This document shows positions 20,741 through 28,246 of a stretch of DNA of 29,154 nucleotides, one piece after another; the first letter of the stretch is position 1, and each line of letters opens with the position of its first letter. Location: the IMG/VR virus record IMGVR_UViG_3300034072_000768, positions 1 through 29,154 of that record; one strand, 5' to 3'. Both the position numbers and the translations under genes were made by a program. Under the pieces are notes generated by a model. That model had not been told where the DNA came from. It made no database searches and was given only the letters and a program-made list of their open reading frames with translations. The stretch comes from a virus.

Positions 20741-21932
20741 TTACTGAATCGATGTAGGTTAGTGCTGCAATATGAAGATCTCCACCACTCACTTGTTTCC
20801 AATTGGATCCTCCAGCGAATGTAGTGATTGGAGTACTTATATATGCAAAAGTTGCTACTCCATTTCCAAGTTTTCCCTGCGTTCCACTACCCCAAGTCCA
20901 TAAGGTTCCATCGGTTTTGATTGCTGCTGTATTATCACTTGCACCACTCACTTGTTTCCAATTGGTTCCTCCAGAGAATGTAGTGACTGGAGTACTTATG
21001 TCTCCTGTTGTTGTTGCATTTCCAAGTTTTCCACCACTTCCAGCACCCCAAGTCCATAAGGTTCCATCAGTCTTGATTGCTGTTGTATGAAAACGTCCAC
21101 ATGCCGATTGTTTCCAGTTGGTTCCTCCAGAGAATGTAGTGACTGGAGTACTTATGGATCCTACTGTTGCTCCATTTCCAAGTCTTCCATTACTTCCAGC
21201 ACCCCAAGTCCATAAGGTTCCATCAGTTTTGACTGCTGCTACATGATAACCTCCACAACTCACTTGTTTCCAGTTGGTTCCTCCAGCGAATGTAGTGACA
21301 GGAGTAGAAGGAAAAGCAGATATCTGTCCGTTTCCAAGTTGTCCAAGGTTTCCAATACCCCAAGTCCATAAGGTTCCATCGGTCTTGATTGCTGCTGTGA
21401 AATACTGCCCATTACTCACTTGTTTCCAATTCGATCCTCCAGCGAATGTGGTGACTGGAGTACTTATGTTTCCTACTGTTATTCCATTTCCAAGTATTCC
21501 AAGTAGACCATAACCCCAAGTCCATAAGGTTCCATCAGTTTTGATTGCTGCTGTATGATACCACCCACTGTGTACTTGTTTCCAATTGGTTCCTCCAGAG
21601 AATGTAGTGACTGGAGTACTTATGTCTCCTGTTGTTACTGCGTTTCCAAGTTTTCCATTACCTCCAGCACCCCAAATCCATAAGGTTCCATCGGTCTTGA
21701 TTGCTGCTGTATTAACTCGACCAGCATGTACTTGTTTCCAATTGGTTCCTCCAGAGAATGTAGTGACTGGAGTACTTATGGATGCTGATGATGTTATTGC
21801 ATTTCCAAGTCTTCCAGCATCTTCAAAACCCCAATCCCATAAATTACCTTCACGAAATAAATCAGCAGGCACAAAGATATCATCAAAACTATAATCAAGT
21901 CCATTTTCTCTAAAGTTATAAAAGGTAGGCAT
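20736..21932 (-). CDS. RCC1-type seven-bladed beta-propeller (fibre/adhesin-like)
   Basis: 398 residues. After a unique N-terminal strap (about 1-30, with YNFRENGLDYSFDDIF), about 52-residue units repeat: LWTWG-x-G-x-x-G-x-LGN, a variable loop, STPVTTF(S/A)GG, NWKQVS-x-G, variable loop, TAAIKTDGT. There are seven LW-x-WG boxes and seven STP-x-TTF boxes, the number needed for one RCC1 propeller. No catalytic motif or signal peptide. RCC1-like repeats in phages are best read as virion surface or receptor-binding parts. It precedes the sulfotransferase and follows the YkgJ-like gene. Confidence 0.85.
   Translation of the reverse strand: MPTFYNFRENGLDYSFDDIFVPADLFREGNLWDWGFEDAGRLGNAITSSASISTPVTTFSGGTNWKQVHAGRVNTAAIKTDGTLWIWGAGGNGKLGNAVTTGDISTPVTTFSGGTNWKQVHSGWYHTAAIKTDGTLWTWGYGLLGILGNGITVGNISTPVTTFAGGSNWKQVSNGQYFTAAIKTDGTLWTWGIGNLGQLGNGQISAFPSTPVTTFAGGTNWKQVSCGGYHVAAVKTDGTLWTWGAGSNGRLGNGATVGSISTPVTTFSGGTNWKQSACGRFHTTAIKTDGTLWTWGAGSGGKLGNATTTGDISTPVTTFSGGTNWKQVSGASDNTAAIKTDGTLWTWGSGTQGKLGNGVATFAYISTPITTFAGGSNWKQVSGGDLHIAALTYIDSVI
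20765..21830. repeat. RCC1 coding repeats, first array
   Basis: Seven near-identical units of about 156 bases, recognisable on the plus strand by CACTTGTTTCCA-type and ATAAGGTTCCATC-type blocks. Differences cluster in two short loops per unit. Confidence 0.85.
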
Positions 21933-21956
21933 TGGAAATCTCTAAGACTTAGTAAA

Positions 21957-22310
21957 TTACTCTGATATCAAAACTAGAGTATTCATTTTCTCCCCCCATT
22001 CTATAAACCACTTTCTCATATCATCAGTTATTCTTTTATTATTTATCCCAAACACTTTAAGGTATTGACCATTTTCATTTCGTTCCACAGATACTAATAC
22101 ATTACACTTATCAGGTCTCATTTCTTCTGGTAGCAAATGTTGACTCCAGGCACACTGATAATTCCTACAAGATTCTGGTCGTCCTTTATGAACTCCACAT
22201 CCATTACATTCCAAGAACTTACAAGACTGTCCCTGACCAAACTTCCAAGCAAAAGCATCACCAATCAACCAAGTACAACAAGCAGTACATTCTCCACATT
22301 CACGAAACAT
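21957..22310 (-). CDS. YkgJ-like cysteine-cluster protein
   Basis: 117 residues. Cysteines at 5, 8, 11, 12, 30, 35, 38, 48 and 53 follow the YkgJ/PF03692 spacing (ECGECTACC; CKFLECNGCGVHKGRPESC; CAW), proposed to bind zinc or iron-sulfur. Small YkgJ-like proteins sit near glycan and oxygenase genes in cyanophages. The activity is not known; a metal-supply or redox role for the neighbouring Fe(II) oxygenases is only a guess. It overlaps the start side of the following paralogue pair by 11 bases. Confidence 0.75.
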   Translation of the reverse strand: MFRECGECTACCTWLIGDAFAWKFGQGQSCKFLECNGCGVHKGRPESCRNYQCAWSQHLLPEEMRPDKCNVLVSVERNENGQYLKVFGINNKRITDDMRKWFIEWGEKMNTLVLISE

Positions 22311-22953
22311 AATCTTTCTCCTGATAAAAATATGTATAAGGTTCGTGGTCTTCTGGTTGATACAAAGATTTCATCTTACCATTTCCAGTACCAATCCAGA
22401 ATTCTCTGTCCAATCTAAAGTTACTCTTCAAGAACTCATCATCCAAAGTATTTACATAAGAAGCATTTGCCCACCAAAAGTTTCCTACAAAATGTTGAGT
22501 TCCTACCTTTTCCCAAGTTTGTGTACCATCACTCCAAGTTGTTGGTCCTAAAATCTTAAGATTACTTCCAACAACATCATAATCATTCAAATATTCTACA
22601 CATTCTTTCCATCTATCAATCACAAAGTATTCCATCATTAGTCTCCAACTCTCTCCATTTAGGCAGTGTTGAGATATACCTTTTGTGTGAAAGTAAATAA
22701 CTTTGTAGTCTGGATTTTCTTTACAGAAATCTCTTAAAGAGATTAGAGTTTCTGTTTCTTCTTTATGGTTTTGATTATAAACGATCTTTGTATTCTCTGG
22801 AACATTAAAAAGTTCTTGGTCTCCATTTACACCAAAGTGAATATAATCTGCTTCTTTGATTAATTCAGAAGCATATAATCTATGAACTTGTTGTAGATAT
22901 ACAAAAGCACCCAACCCCATTTGAGTTATGTGATAAAAAATTGCTAGTTTCAT
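22300..22953 (-). CDS. Glycosyltransferase-like protein, paralogue A
   Basis: 217 residues. MKLAIFYHITQMGLGAFVYL, FGVNGDQELFNVPEN, ISLRDFCKENPDYKVIYFHT, WKECVEYLNDYDVVGSN and FVGNFWWANASYVNTLDDEF are blocks seen in small cyanophage and bacterial transferase-like proteins of the GT-A type; YFHTKG and GNFWWA resemble their donor/acceptor elements. No DXD is certain. The next gene is a close paralogue in tandem with a 4-base overlap. Call is by general resemblance. Confidence 0.65.
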   Translation of the reverse strand: MKLAIFYHITQMGLGAFVYLQQVHRLYASELIKEADYIHFGVNGDQELFNVPENTKIVYNQNHKEETETLISLRDFCKENPDYKVIYFHTKGISQHCLNGESWRLMMEYFVIDRWKECVEYLNDYDVVGSNLKILGPTTWSDGTQTWEKVGTQHFVGNFWWANASYVNTLDDEFLKSNFRLDREFWIGTGNGKMKSLYQPEDHEPYTYFYQEKDYVS

Positions 22954-23618
22954 TTTATATAAAGTTTTTCGTCGTATATGTCTATATAAAAATCTCCAAT
23001 TTCTCCATTCATCTTAGAATAATTTAAACATTTTGGATTAGCATTTGTTGTTTGTCCTATCCACAATTCTTTTGTTAATCTTGGAAGATTTGGATTTAAA
23101 TATTCATCATTTAAAGTATTCACATAAGAAGCATTTGCCCACCAAAAGTTTCCAGCAAAATAATGAGAGTCAAATCTTTGCTTGAGAATATACTCATCTA
23201 AAAATACTTTTTTAGCACCATAACAATCAGTACCACAAGAATCATATTCACTTAGATATTCTACACACTCTTTCCACTTATCAATCGTATAGTATTCCAT
23301 ATACAATCTCCAAGCACTTGTTTGTAAATCATTTTTACTAGCACCTTTTGTGTGAAAATAAAAAACTTTGTAGTCTGGATTTTCTTTACAAAAATCTCTT
23401 AAAGATATTAAGGTGTCCGATTCATCTCCTAAATTTTTATTTCTTTTTACGATTGCCTTGTCTGGAACATTAAAAAGTTCTTGGTCTCCATTCACTCCAA
23501 AGTGAATATGAGATGCTTCTTTGATTAATCCTGAAGCATAAAGTCTATGAATTTGCTGTTGGTATATGAAAGCACCTAGACCCATTTGTGCTATATGATA
23601 AAAAATTGCTAGTTTCAT
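22950..23618 (-). CDS. Glycosyltransferase-like protein, paralogue B
   Basis: 222 residues, clearly homologous to the 22300-22953 protein along its whole length (MKLAIFYHIAQMGLGAFIYQ; FGVNGDQELFNVPDK; YFHTKGASK; FAGNFWWANASYVNTLNDEY). The two differ mainly in the middle and at the C-terminus, so they probably use different substrates. Overlaps both neighbours by 4 bases. Same uncertainty over exact family as paralogue A. Confidence 0.65.
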   Translation of the reverse strand: MKLAIFYHIAQMGLGAFIYQQQIHRLYASGLIKEASHIHFGVNGDQELFNVPDKAIVKRNKNLGDESDTLISLRDFCKENPDYKVFYFHTKGASKNDLQTSAWRLYMEYYTIDKWKECVEYLSEYDSCGTDCYGAKKVFLDEYILKQRFDSHYFAGNFWWANASYVNTLNDEYLNPNLPRLTKELWIGQTTNANPKCLNYSKMNGEIGDFYIDIYDEKLYIK

Positions 23619-24394
23619 ATATTATAACTATCTCCTTCCATTCCTTTGATTGTTGTAAGTCCTAGATTTGGAATACTAATCACATTCCTTTTATTTAAGA
23701 ACCGATAAAGAGAATGTTCAACATCAGTACCTGCCGTATATTGAATCATTTTTTCCATATAAACAAATGCTTTCTCAAGTGTCTCAACAATCTCATTAAA
23801 AAGCATACGGTCAAAAGACCATAATCCAGTTACCATCATACCCTTTGCACCATAAAGATAAGCATAGACATTCTCAAGTTCTTTACCATCAAAATTCTCT
23901 GCTTCTTGTGGAAGATAGTCATACTTTTTGATTATATATCGTTCCTCAAGAAACTTTGATTCATAATCTTTAATATCAAAATACTCATTCAACAAATATC
24001 TTCCAGTCAATTTGAATACTCTTTGACTATCACTGAATAGATTATGTTTTTTAATTACATAAAGAGCATTCAATAATCCTCTGGTTTCTAATAATGACTT
24101 AACATAAGTAATCAGTTCTGGTCTTGATTCTAGATTTTCGTAGATTTGTTTGATTACTGGTTCATTATAAAATTCCAAAAACAAATCTGCTTTTTCTTTG
24201 ATTACATCTTTTTGCCTTTCGTCAATTGGTTTAGAAGAACACTCAAATAAAACGACATAAGAGTTTGGTACTTTTTCTCTTATACATTCAATCGTTTTTA
24301 ATGTTTGCTCAAATCTTTGCTCCTCATCATAAGCACTAAACTTTTCTTCTTGAAAGTGTTTAAGTGCTGAACCAACCAAAAATAAAAATTTCAT
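23615..24394 (-). CDS. Possible transferase of unknown family
   Basis: 259 residues. MKFLFLVGSALKHFQEEKFS, then SYVVLFECSSKPIDERQKDV (a strand followed by substrate-side loop), RVFKLTGRYLLNEYFDIKDY and YGAKGMMVTGLWSFDRMLFN. The KLTGRY element resembles K-x-S/T-GRY motifs of some GT-A transferases. No DXD motif is sure. It is coupled by overlap to a transferase paralogue and a 2OG oxygenase, so a role in the same glycan pathway is likely. Confidence 0.5.
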   Translation of the reverse strand: MKFLFLVGSALKHFQEEKFSAYDEEQRFEQTLKTIECIREKVPNSYVVLFECSSKPIDERQKDVIKEKADLFLEFYNEPVIKQIYENLESRPELITYVKSLLETRGLLNALYVIKKHNLFSDSQRVFKLTGRYLLNEYFDIKDYESKFLEERYIIKKYDYLPQEAENFDGKELENVYAYLYGAKGMMVTGLWSFDRMLFNEIVETLEKAFVYMEKMIQYTAGTDVEHSLYRFLNKRNVISIPNLGLTTIKGMEGDSYNI

Positions 24395-24849
24395 AAGTAA
24401 TCTGTATTAAAACTAATAATAATTCTTTCTTCTGTTTCTTCTTCAGTATAGTGAACCAAATCACTTGAGAAAATGATTAATAATCCTGGATAAGGACTGA
24501 TTGAAGTATCTGGAAATATTAAAGGAGTCTTTCCAGAAATATAAAATGCTCCACTTACAATACTTTCTTCGTGCTTATGTGCCTTAAGTTTATTTCCTGG
24601 TTTTGAAATATTAAACCAACTATTGATAAATTTGAGTGGTGAAATCTCATACTTATTACAATATATTCTAACATATTGTTTAAGAATATTTCTCAATCCA
24701 GTCAGTTCTGGATACAATAGAGTAGGCATTCCGTAATTATAAGTGGAAACACCATTGGTTACAAGACCGTGAGAACTAGTTTCTATTTGAAAAAGTTTGC
24801 TCTTAATAGTATTTAGATTGAGAAAAGAAAGGTTATACTCCTCTATCAT
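24391..24849 (-). CDS. 2OG-Fe(II) oxygenase, short form
   Basis: 152 residues. KAHKHEESIVSGAFYI holds His 91 and 93 with acidic residues beside, PGLLIIFSSDLVHYTEEETE holds the distal His 133, and ERIIISFNTD has Arg 142 for 2-oxoglutarate. Same jelly-roll family as the 18533-19132 gene but shorter. Its start overlaps the TPR-GT9 gene by 17 bases. Probably cytoplasmic; substrate unknown. Confidence 0.8.
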   Translation of the reverse strand: MIEEYNLSFLNLNTIKSKLFQIETSSHGLVTNGVSTYNYGMPTLLYPELTGLRNILKQYVRIYCNKYEISPLKFINSWFNISKPGNKLKAHKHEESIVSGAFYISGKTPLIFPDTSISPYPGLLIIFSSDLVHYTEEETEERIIISFNTDYL

Positions 24850-26173
24850 TTAAAAATTCCTTCAGTTGCTTCAAAGGTTCGTCCCAGTTTCTTGGTTTCT
24901 TTTGCTTGAACAAATGGACATTATCCCCATACCACCAAGACTTTCCTGTTGAACTTGTCCAAACATAATACTCCATAATCGGTACAAAGACACATACTTC
25001 TTTACCTTGTGATGCTGCTATATGAGCAATAGAGGTACAAGAAGTAATCACCAAGTCCATTTGAGATACAAGTGAGAATGTATCTGTAAAATCCCTATTT
25101 GGAATATCAAAAGTATTTACCTCATAATACTCTGGTGGCAATTGATCAGGTAGTTGAAGTGAATATAATGACGAATTAGTTTTTGATATAACTTTGAATA
25201 AATCATCAGCATCAATAGAACGAAAATGTGCTTGTTCAAATCCAGAACCAGAGTTCCAGAATGTACCAATCTTATATTTTTGGTCTTCTTGTAGATATGA
25301 ATATTGCTCTTCTTTTTGTGGTAGTGGTTTTAGATAAGGAGTTTGACCTAAATCTTCTACCTTGAGATTAAGATAATAAGGAAGAGCAAGGGCATAAACC
25401 CAACAAGCATCTTTTGGAAACTTTGGTTTGTCCCAAACACAGACAGAGTTAAATTCATTGTAGTTAAAAAGTTTTACTAATTCTTTTCTAGTTGATGTCC
25501 ATATAGGATTCATTCCAAGTTTCTTCAGATGCTTCATAAAACGAATATGGATAATTTCATCACCAGCACCACACTGACTATCAATAATAATCGTTCTACC
25601 TGGAGTTACTGTTCCATCCCACTTCTCATAGTTTGGATACTTTTTATTCTTATATGCCTCTACTTCTCCTGCTTTGAGAAAGTGCTGAAGTCCTGTATGA
25701 ATATCGTCTTTACGAAAGTAATGTCCAGATAGGTTATGATATGCCTTTCTTTCAATCTCTTCGGGTAGTCTTTTTTTAATTAGGTCAAATAGAAGTTTTT
25801 CTGATTTCTCTTTTTGATTTAAGGCAGAATATGAAAAAGTTTCCTCAAGAAGAAGTTCAGAATCTTGAGGATTTTGTGATTTGATTTTTGAGATTTGAGT
25901 TATTGCTTTTTCTGGATAGTTATTTTGGTTGTATGCGTTTATAAGGTTTTTTGCAGTAATGTAAATTTCTTCTTTTGACTTTGCTAACTTAAGTGCTTTC
26001 TCACCATAAGTAATAGCATTTGAGAAATCTTTAATTTCAAAAAAAATCTTAGCAACATCATCGTGCTGCTCAAAAGTTTCTGCTCTTTTTCCAAATGCTT
26101 GAAGAACTTCCGTTGTAAGTTCCTTTTCGTTGAAGGAGTACAGAGTTTTTGTAACCAATTCAAGAGGGTTCAT
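24833..26173 (-). CDS. TPR protein with GT9-like glycosyltransferase domain
   Basis: 446 residues. About 1-180 are TPR helices (FFEIKDFSNAITYGEKALKL, YHNLSGHYFRKDDIHTGLQH). The C-terminal half is GT-B: GRTIIIDSQCGAGDEIIHIR, KIGTFWNSGSGFEQAHFRSI, SLVSQMDLVITSCTSIAHIA, SQGKEVCVFVPIMEYYVW, matching heptosyltransferase (GT9) folds and their TPR-linked relatives. It would transfer a sugar to a TPR-bound acceptor. A CTAAATA element on the previous gene's stop lies 24 bases upstream. Confidence 0.82.
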   Translation of the reverse strand: MNPLELVTKTLYSFNEKELTTEVLQAFGKRAETFEQHDDVAKIFFEIKDFSNAITYGEKALKLAKSKEEIYITAKNLINAYNQNNYPEKAITQISKIKSQNPQDSELLLEETFSYSALNQKEKSEKLLFDLIKKRLPEEIERKAYHNLSGHYFRKDDIHTGLQHFLKAGEVEAYKNKKYPNYEKWDGTVTPGRTIIIDSQCGAGDEIIHIRFMKHLKKLGMNPIWTSTRKELVKLFNYNEFNSVCVWDKPKFPKDACWVYALALPYYLNLKVEDLGQTPYLKPLPQKEEQYSYLQEDQKYKIGTFWNSGSGFEQAHFRSIDADDLFKVISKTNSSLYSLQLPDQLPPEYYEVNTFDIPNRDFTDTFSLVSQMDLVITSCTSIAHIAASQGKEVCVFVPIMEYYVWTSSTGKSWWYGDNVHLFKQKKPRNWDEPLKQLKEFLNDRGV

Positions 26174-26197
26174 TGTGCAATGATAATGTGTTTAGAG

Positions 26198-26204
26198 TAT
26201 TTAG
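26198..26204 (-). promoter_or_regulatory. Late-type promoter on RCC1 stop codon
   Basis: Minus-strand CTAAATA whose TAA is the stop of the 26201-27436 propeller gene; 24 bases to the TPR-GT9 ATG. Same layout as 20734 and 28240. Confidence 0.5.
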
Positions 26205-27436
26205 AATGGTGTAAAGTCTACTGATTTAATTGCTGCTGCAAAATCTGATCCACCACTCACTTGTTTCCAGTCAGTTCCTCCAGCGAATGTGGTGATTGGA
26301 GTACTTCTGTCTCCTGTTGTTATTCCATTTCCAAGTCTTCCAGCCAATGCATGACCCCAAATCCATAAGGTTCCATCAGTTTTGATTGCTGTTGTAAGAC
26401 TTCCACCACTCACTTGTTTCCAGTTGGTTCCTCCAGCGAATGTAGTGATTGGAGTACTTATGTCTGTGACTCCTAACACTACTCCATTTCCAAGTATTCC
26501 TCTACCACCATAACCCCAAGTCCATAAGGTTCCATCGGTCTTGATTGCTGCTGTATGCTGACTTCCAGCACTCACTTGTTTCCAGTTGGATCCTCCAGCG
26601 AATGTAGTGATTGGAGTACTTATGTTTGCTGTTATTACTGCGTTTCCAAGTTTTCCATCAGTTGTACCACCCCAAATCCATAAGGTTCCATCGGTCTTGA
26701 TTGCTGCTGTATTACCTGATCCAGCACTCACTTGTTTCCAGTTGGTTCCTCCAGCAAATGTAGTGACTGGAGTACTTATGTAACCAAAAATCGTTGTTGT
26801 TACTCCATTTCCAAGTTGTCCATTATATCCAGTACCCCAAAGCCATAAGGTTCCATCAGTTTTGATTGCTGCTGTATGAAATTCTCCACCACTCACTTGT
26901 TTCCAGTTGATTCCTCCAGCGAATGTAGTGACTGGAGTAATTGCGAATCCTGATACTACTCCATTTCCAACCCGACTTGCAGTACCCCAACTCCACAAGG
27001 TTCCATCGGTCTTGATTGCTGCTGTATGCTGACTTCCAGCACTCACTTGTTTCCAGTTGGATCCTCCAGCGAATGTGGTGACTGGAGTACTTATGTCTCC
27101 TATTGTTATTCCATTTCCAAGCAGTGCACTTCCCTCACCCCAAGTCCATAAGGTTCCATCAGTTTTGATTGCTGCCATGTGGTCATTACCAGCACTCACT
27201 TGTTTCCAGTTGGTTCCTCCAGAGAATGTGGTGACTGGAGTACTTATGTATCCTGTTATTACTCCATTTCCAAGTTTTCCAGAAACTCCAAAACCCCAAG
27301 TCCATAACTCTGGAGGAATACCTATCTTATCTGCAATTCCTGGGTAAACAGTAAATAAATAGTCTTTAGTGACTAACTTAGTCCCCAAATCAACACCATT
27401 ACTATCTTTAAAGTTAGTTACTGGTTCTAAACTCAT
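26201..27436 (-). CDS. RCC1-type seven-bladed beta-propeller (fibre/adhesin-like)
   Basis: 411 residues. N-terminal strap MSLEPVTNFKDSNGVDLGTK and YLFTVYPGIADKIG is unlike that of the 20736-21932 gene. Seven units follow, each with LW-x-WG, LGN (GN once), (S)TP(V/I)TTF and NWKQVS-x-G blocks (DWKQVS in the last), ending in AAAIKSVDFTPF. One unit lacks the 'S' of STP and two have shortened turns (GEGSALLGN, GTASRVGN). Two 80-base stretches (26526-26605 and 26997-27076) are identical, pointing to recent exchange between blades. Between a TPR-GT gene and the DUF4376-like gene. Confidence 0.85.
   Translation of the reverse strand: MSLEPVTNFKDSNGVDLGTKLVTKDYLFTVYPGIADKIGIPPELWTWGFGVSGKLGNGVITGYISTPVTTFSGGTNWKQVSAGNDHMAAIKTDGTLWTWGEGSALLGNGITIGDISTPVTTFAGGSNWKQVSAGSQHTAAIKTDGTLWSWGTASRVGNGVVSGFAITPVTTFAGGINWKQVSGGEFHTAAIKTDGTLWLWGTGYNGQLGNGVTTTIFGYISTPVTTFAGGTNWKQVSAGSGNTAAIKTDGTLWIWGGTTDGKLGNAVITANISTPITTFAGGSNWKQVSAGSQHTAAIKTDGTLWTWGYGGRGILGNGVVLGVTDISTPITTFAGGTNWKQVSGGSLTTAIKTDGTLWIWGHALAGRLGNGITTGDRSTPITTFAGGTDWKQVSGGSDFAAAIKSVDFTPF
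26240..27300. repeat. RCC1 coding repeats, second array
   Basis: Seven units of about 155-165 bases of the same family and orientation as those at 20765-21830 and 28860-29154. They include an 80-base identical pair three units apart. Confidence 0.85.
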
Positions 27437-27437
27437 T

Positions 27438-28226
27438 TCATTCCTCTATTGGTATTTGAAATTCTCCGAGTCCTTCAAGTTCTTCAGATACTTCACGAAC
27501 AATAACATCGTGAACCTCATCAATTGTTAAACAAGCATCAATCTCTTGAAGTTTTGCTAACTCCCAATCAAATGCTTCCTGAACTACTTTATCAACTTCA
27601 CTTACAATGTACTGAAGTTGTTCTGTAGTGATCTCCAACCAAGTATTCTCAAACTTAAAGTTATGAGGACCAGGAGATGCAGAAAGTTTACTTGCAAGCA
27701 TCAATCTTTCTTCTCTTGATGTTGATACTTTTACTTCAGTATCATTTACTATAAGAGTAATGGTAGTATTTTCTTTTTCTCTTCTATAAGGAGCAACTTC
27801 TTGTTTACGAAGTGCTTTGACTTCTTCTAAAGTTTTATTAGTGATTGTATAAGTAAATACAACTTTTGCAGGAACATCAATGTCTGCAAAAGTACCGTAA
27901 CTATACACCACTTCACCATCTTCACCGACTTTCATATTGACGCTATCATCATCGGTCACACTCACATCATTACTCAACTTTTCTGTAACAATTTCCCAAA
28001 TAAAGTTTCCTATATTATGATACTTTGAATCATTTTCTGGAATCACTCTTTCGATTGGAAGAAGATGTGTAATCCCATCCGAAAAATGAATTGGAACATG
28101 TAAATAACTTTTTGGTGAAATTCTATCTCTTAATTCCAAATCTTCTAATTCAGAATTAATCATACGTACATTGAATCTAATAGGTCCAAGAATGAGTTGA
28201 TTGTTGTGTACTAATGCAAATTCCAT
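27438..28226 (-). CDS. Fibre-associated protein with DUF4376-like domain
   Basis: 262 residues. The N-terminal half (about 1-130) is beta-rich with HNNQLILGPIRFNVRMI, typical of fibre-module proteins. The second half (about 135-240) is helical and resembles DUF4376: VKALRKQEVAPYRREKENTT, EERLMLASKLSASPGPHNFK, WLEITTEQLQYIVSEVDKVV, which is common near phage tail fibre tips and their chaperones. It lies between two RCC1 genes, so it may be a fibre part or a fibre chaperone. Function inferred from context. Confidence 0.6.
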   Translation of the reverse strand: MEFALVHNNQLILGPIRFNVRMINSELEDLELRDRISPKSYLHVPIHFSDGITHLLPIERVIPENDSKYHNIGNFIWEIVTEKLSNDVSVTDDDSVNMKVGEDGEVVYSYGTFADIDVPAKVVFTYTITNKTLEEVKALRKQEVAPYRREKENTTITLIVNDTEVKVSTSREERLMLASKLSASPGPHNFKFENTWLEITTEQLQYIVSEVDKVVQEAFDWELAKLQEIDACLTIDEVHDVIVREVSEELEGLGEFQIPIEE

Positions 28227-28239
28227 ATCTTTTTTTTAA

Positions 28240-28246
28240 TATTTAG
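28240..28246 (-). promoter_or_regulatory. Late-type promoter on RCC1 stop codon
   Basis: Minus-strand CTAAATA whose TAA is the stop codon of the RCC1 gene running in from the right edge; 13 bases to the ATG at 28226, closer than at the other two sites. Confidence 0.4.

Noticed and set aside
20765-27300. Diversity-generating retroelement acting on RCC1 loops
   Set aside because: No reverse transcriptase gene or template/variable repeat pair with A-only differences was seen in the window; loop changes include length changes.
20803-27347. Several plus-strand frames starting MVPPENVVTGV or MDPPANVV in the RCC1 regions
   Set aside because: They are the reverse reading of the conserved RCC1 repeat, identical from unit to unit because the coding repeat is, not separate genes.
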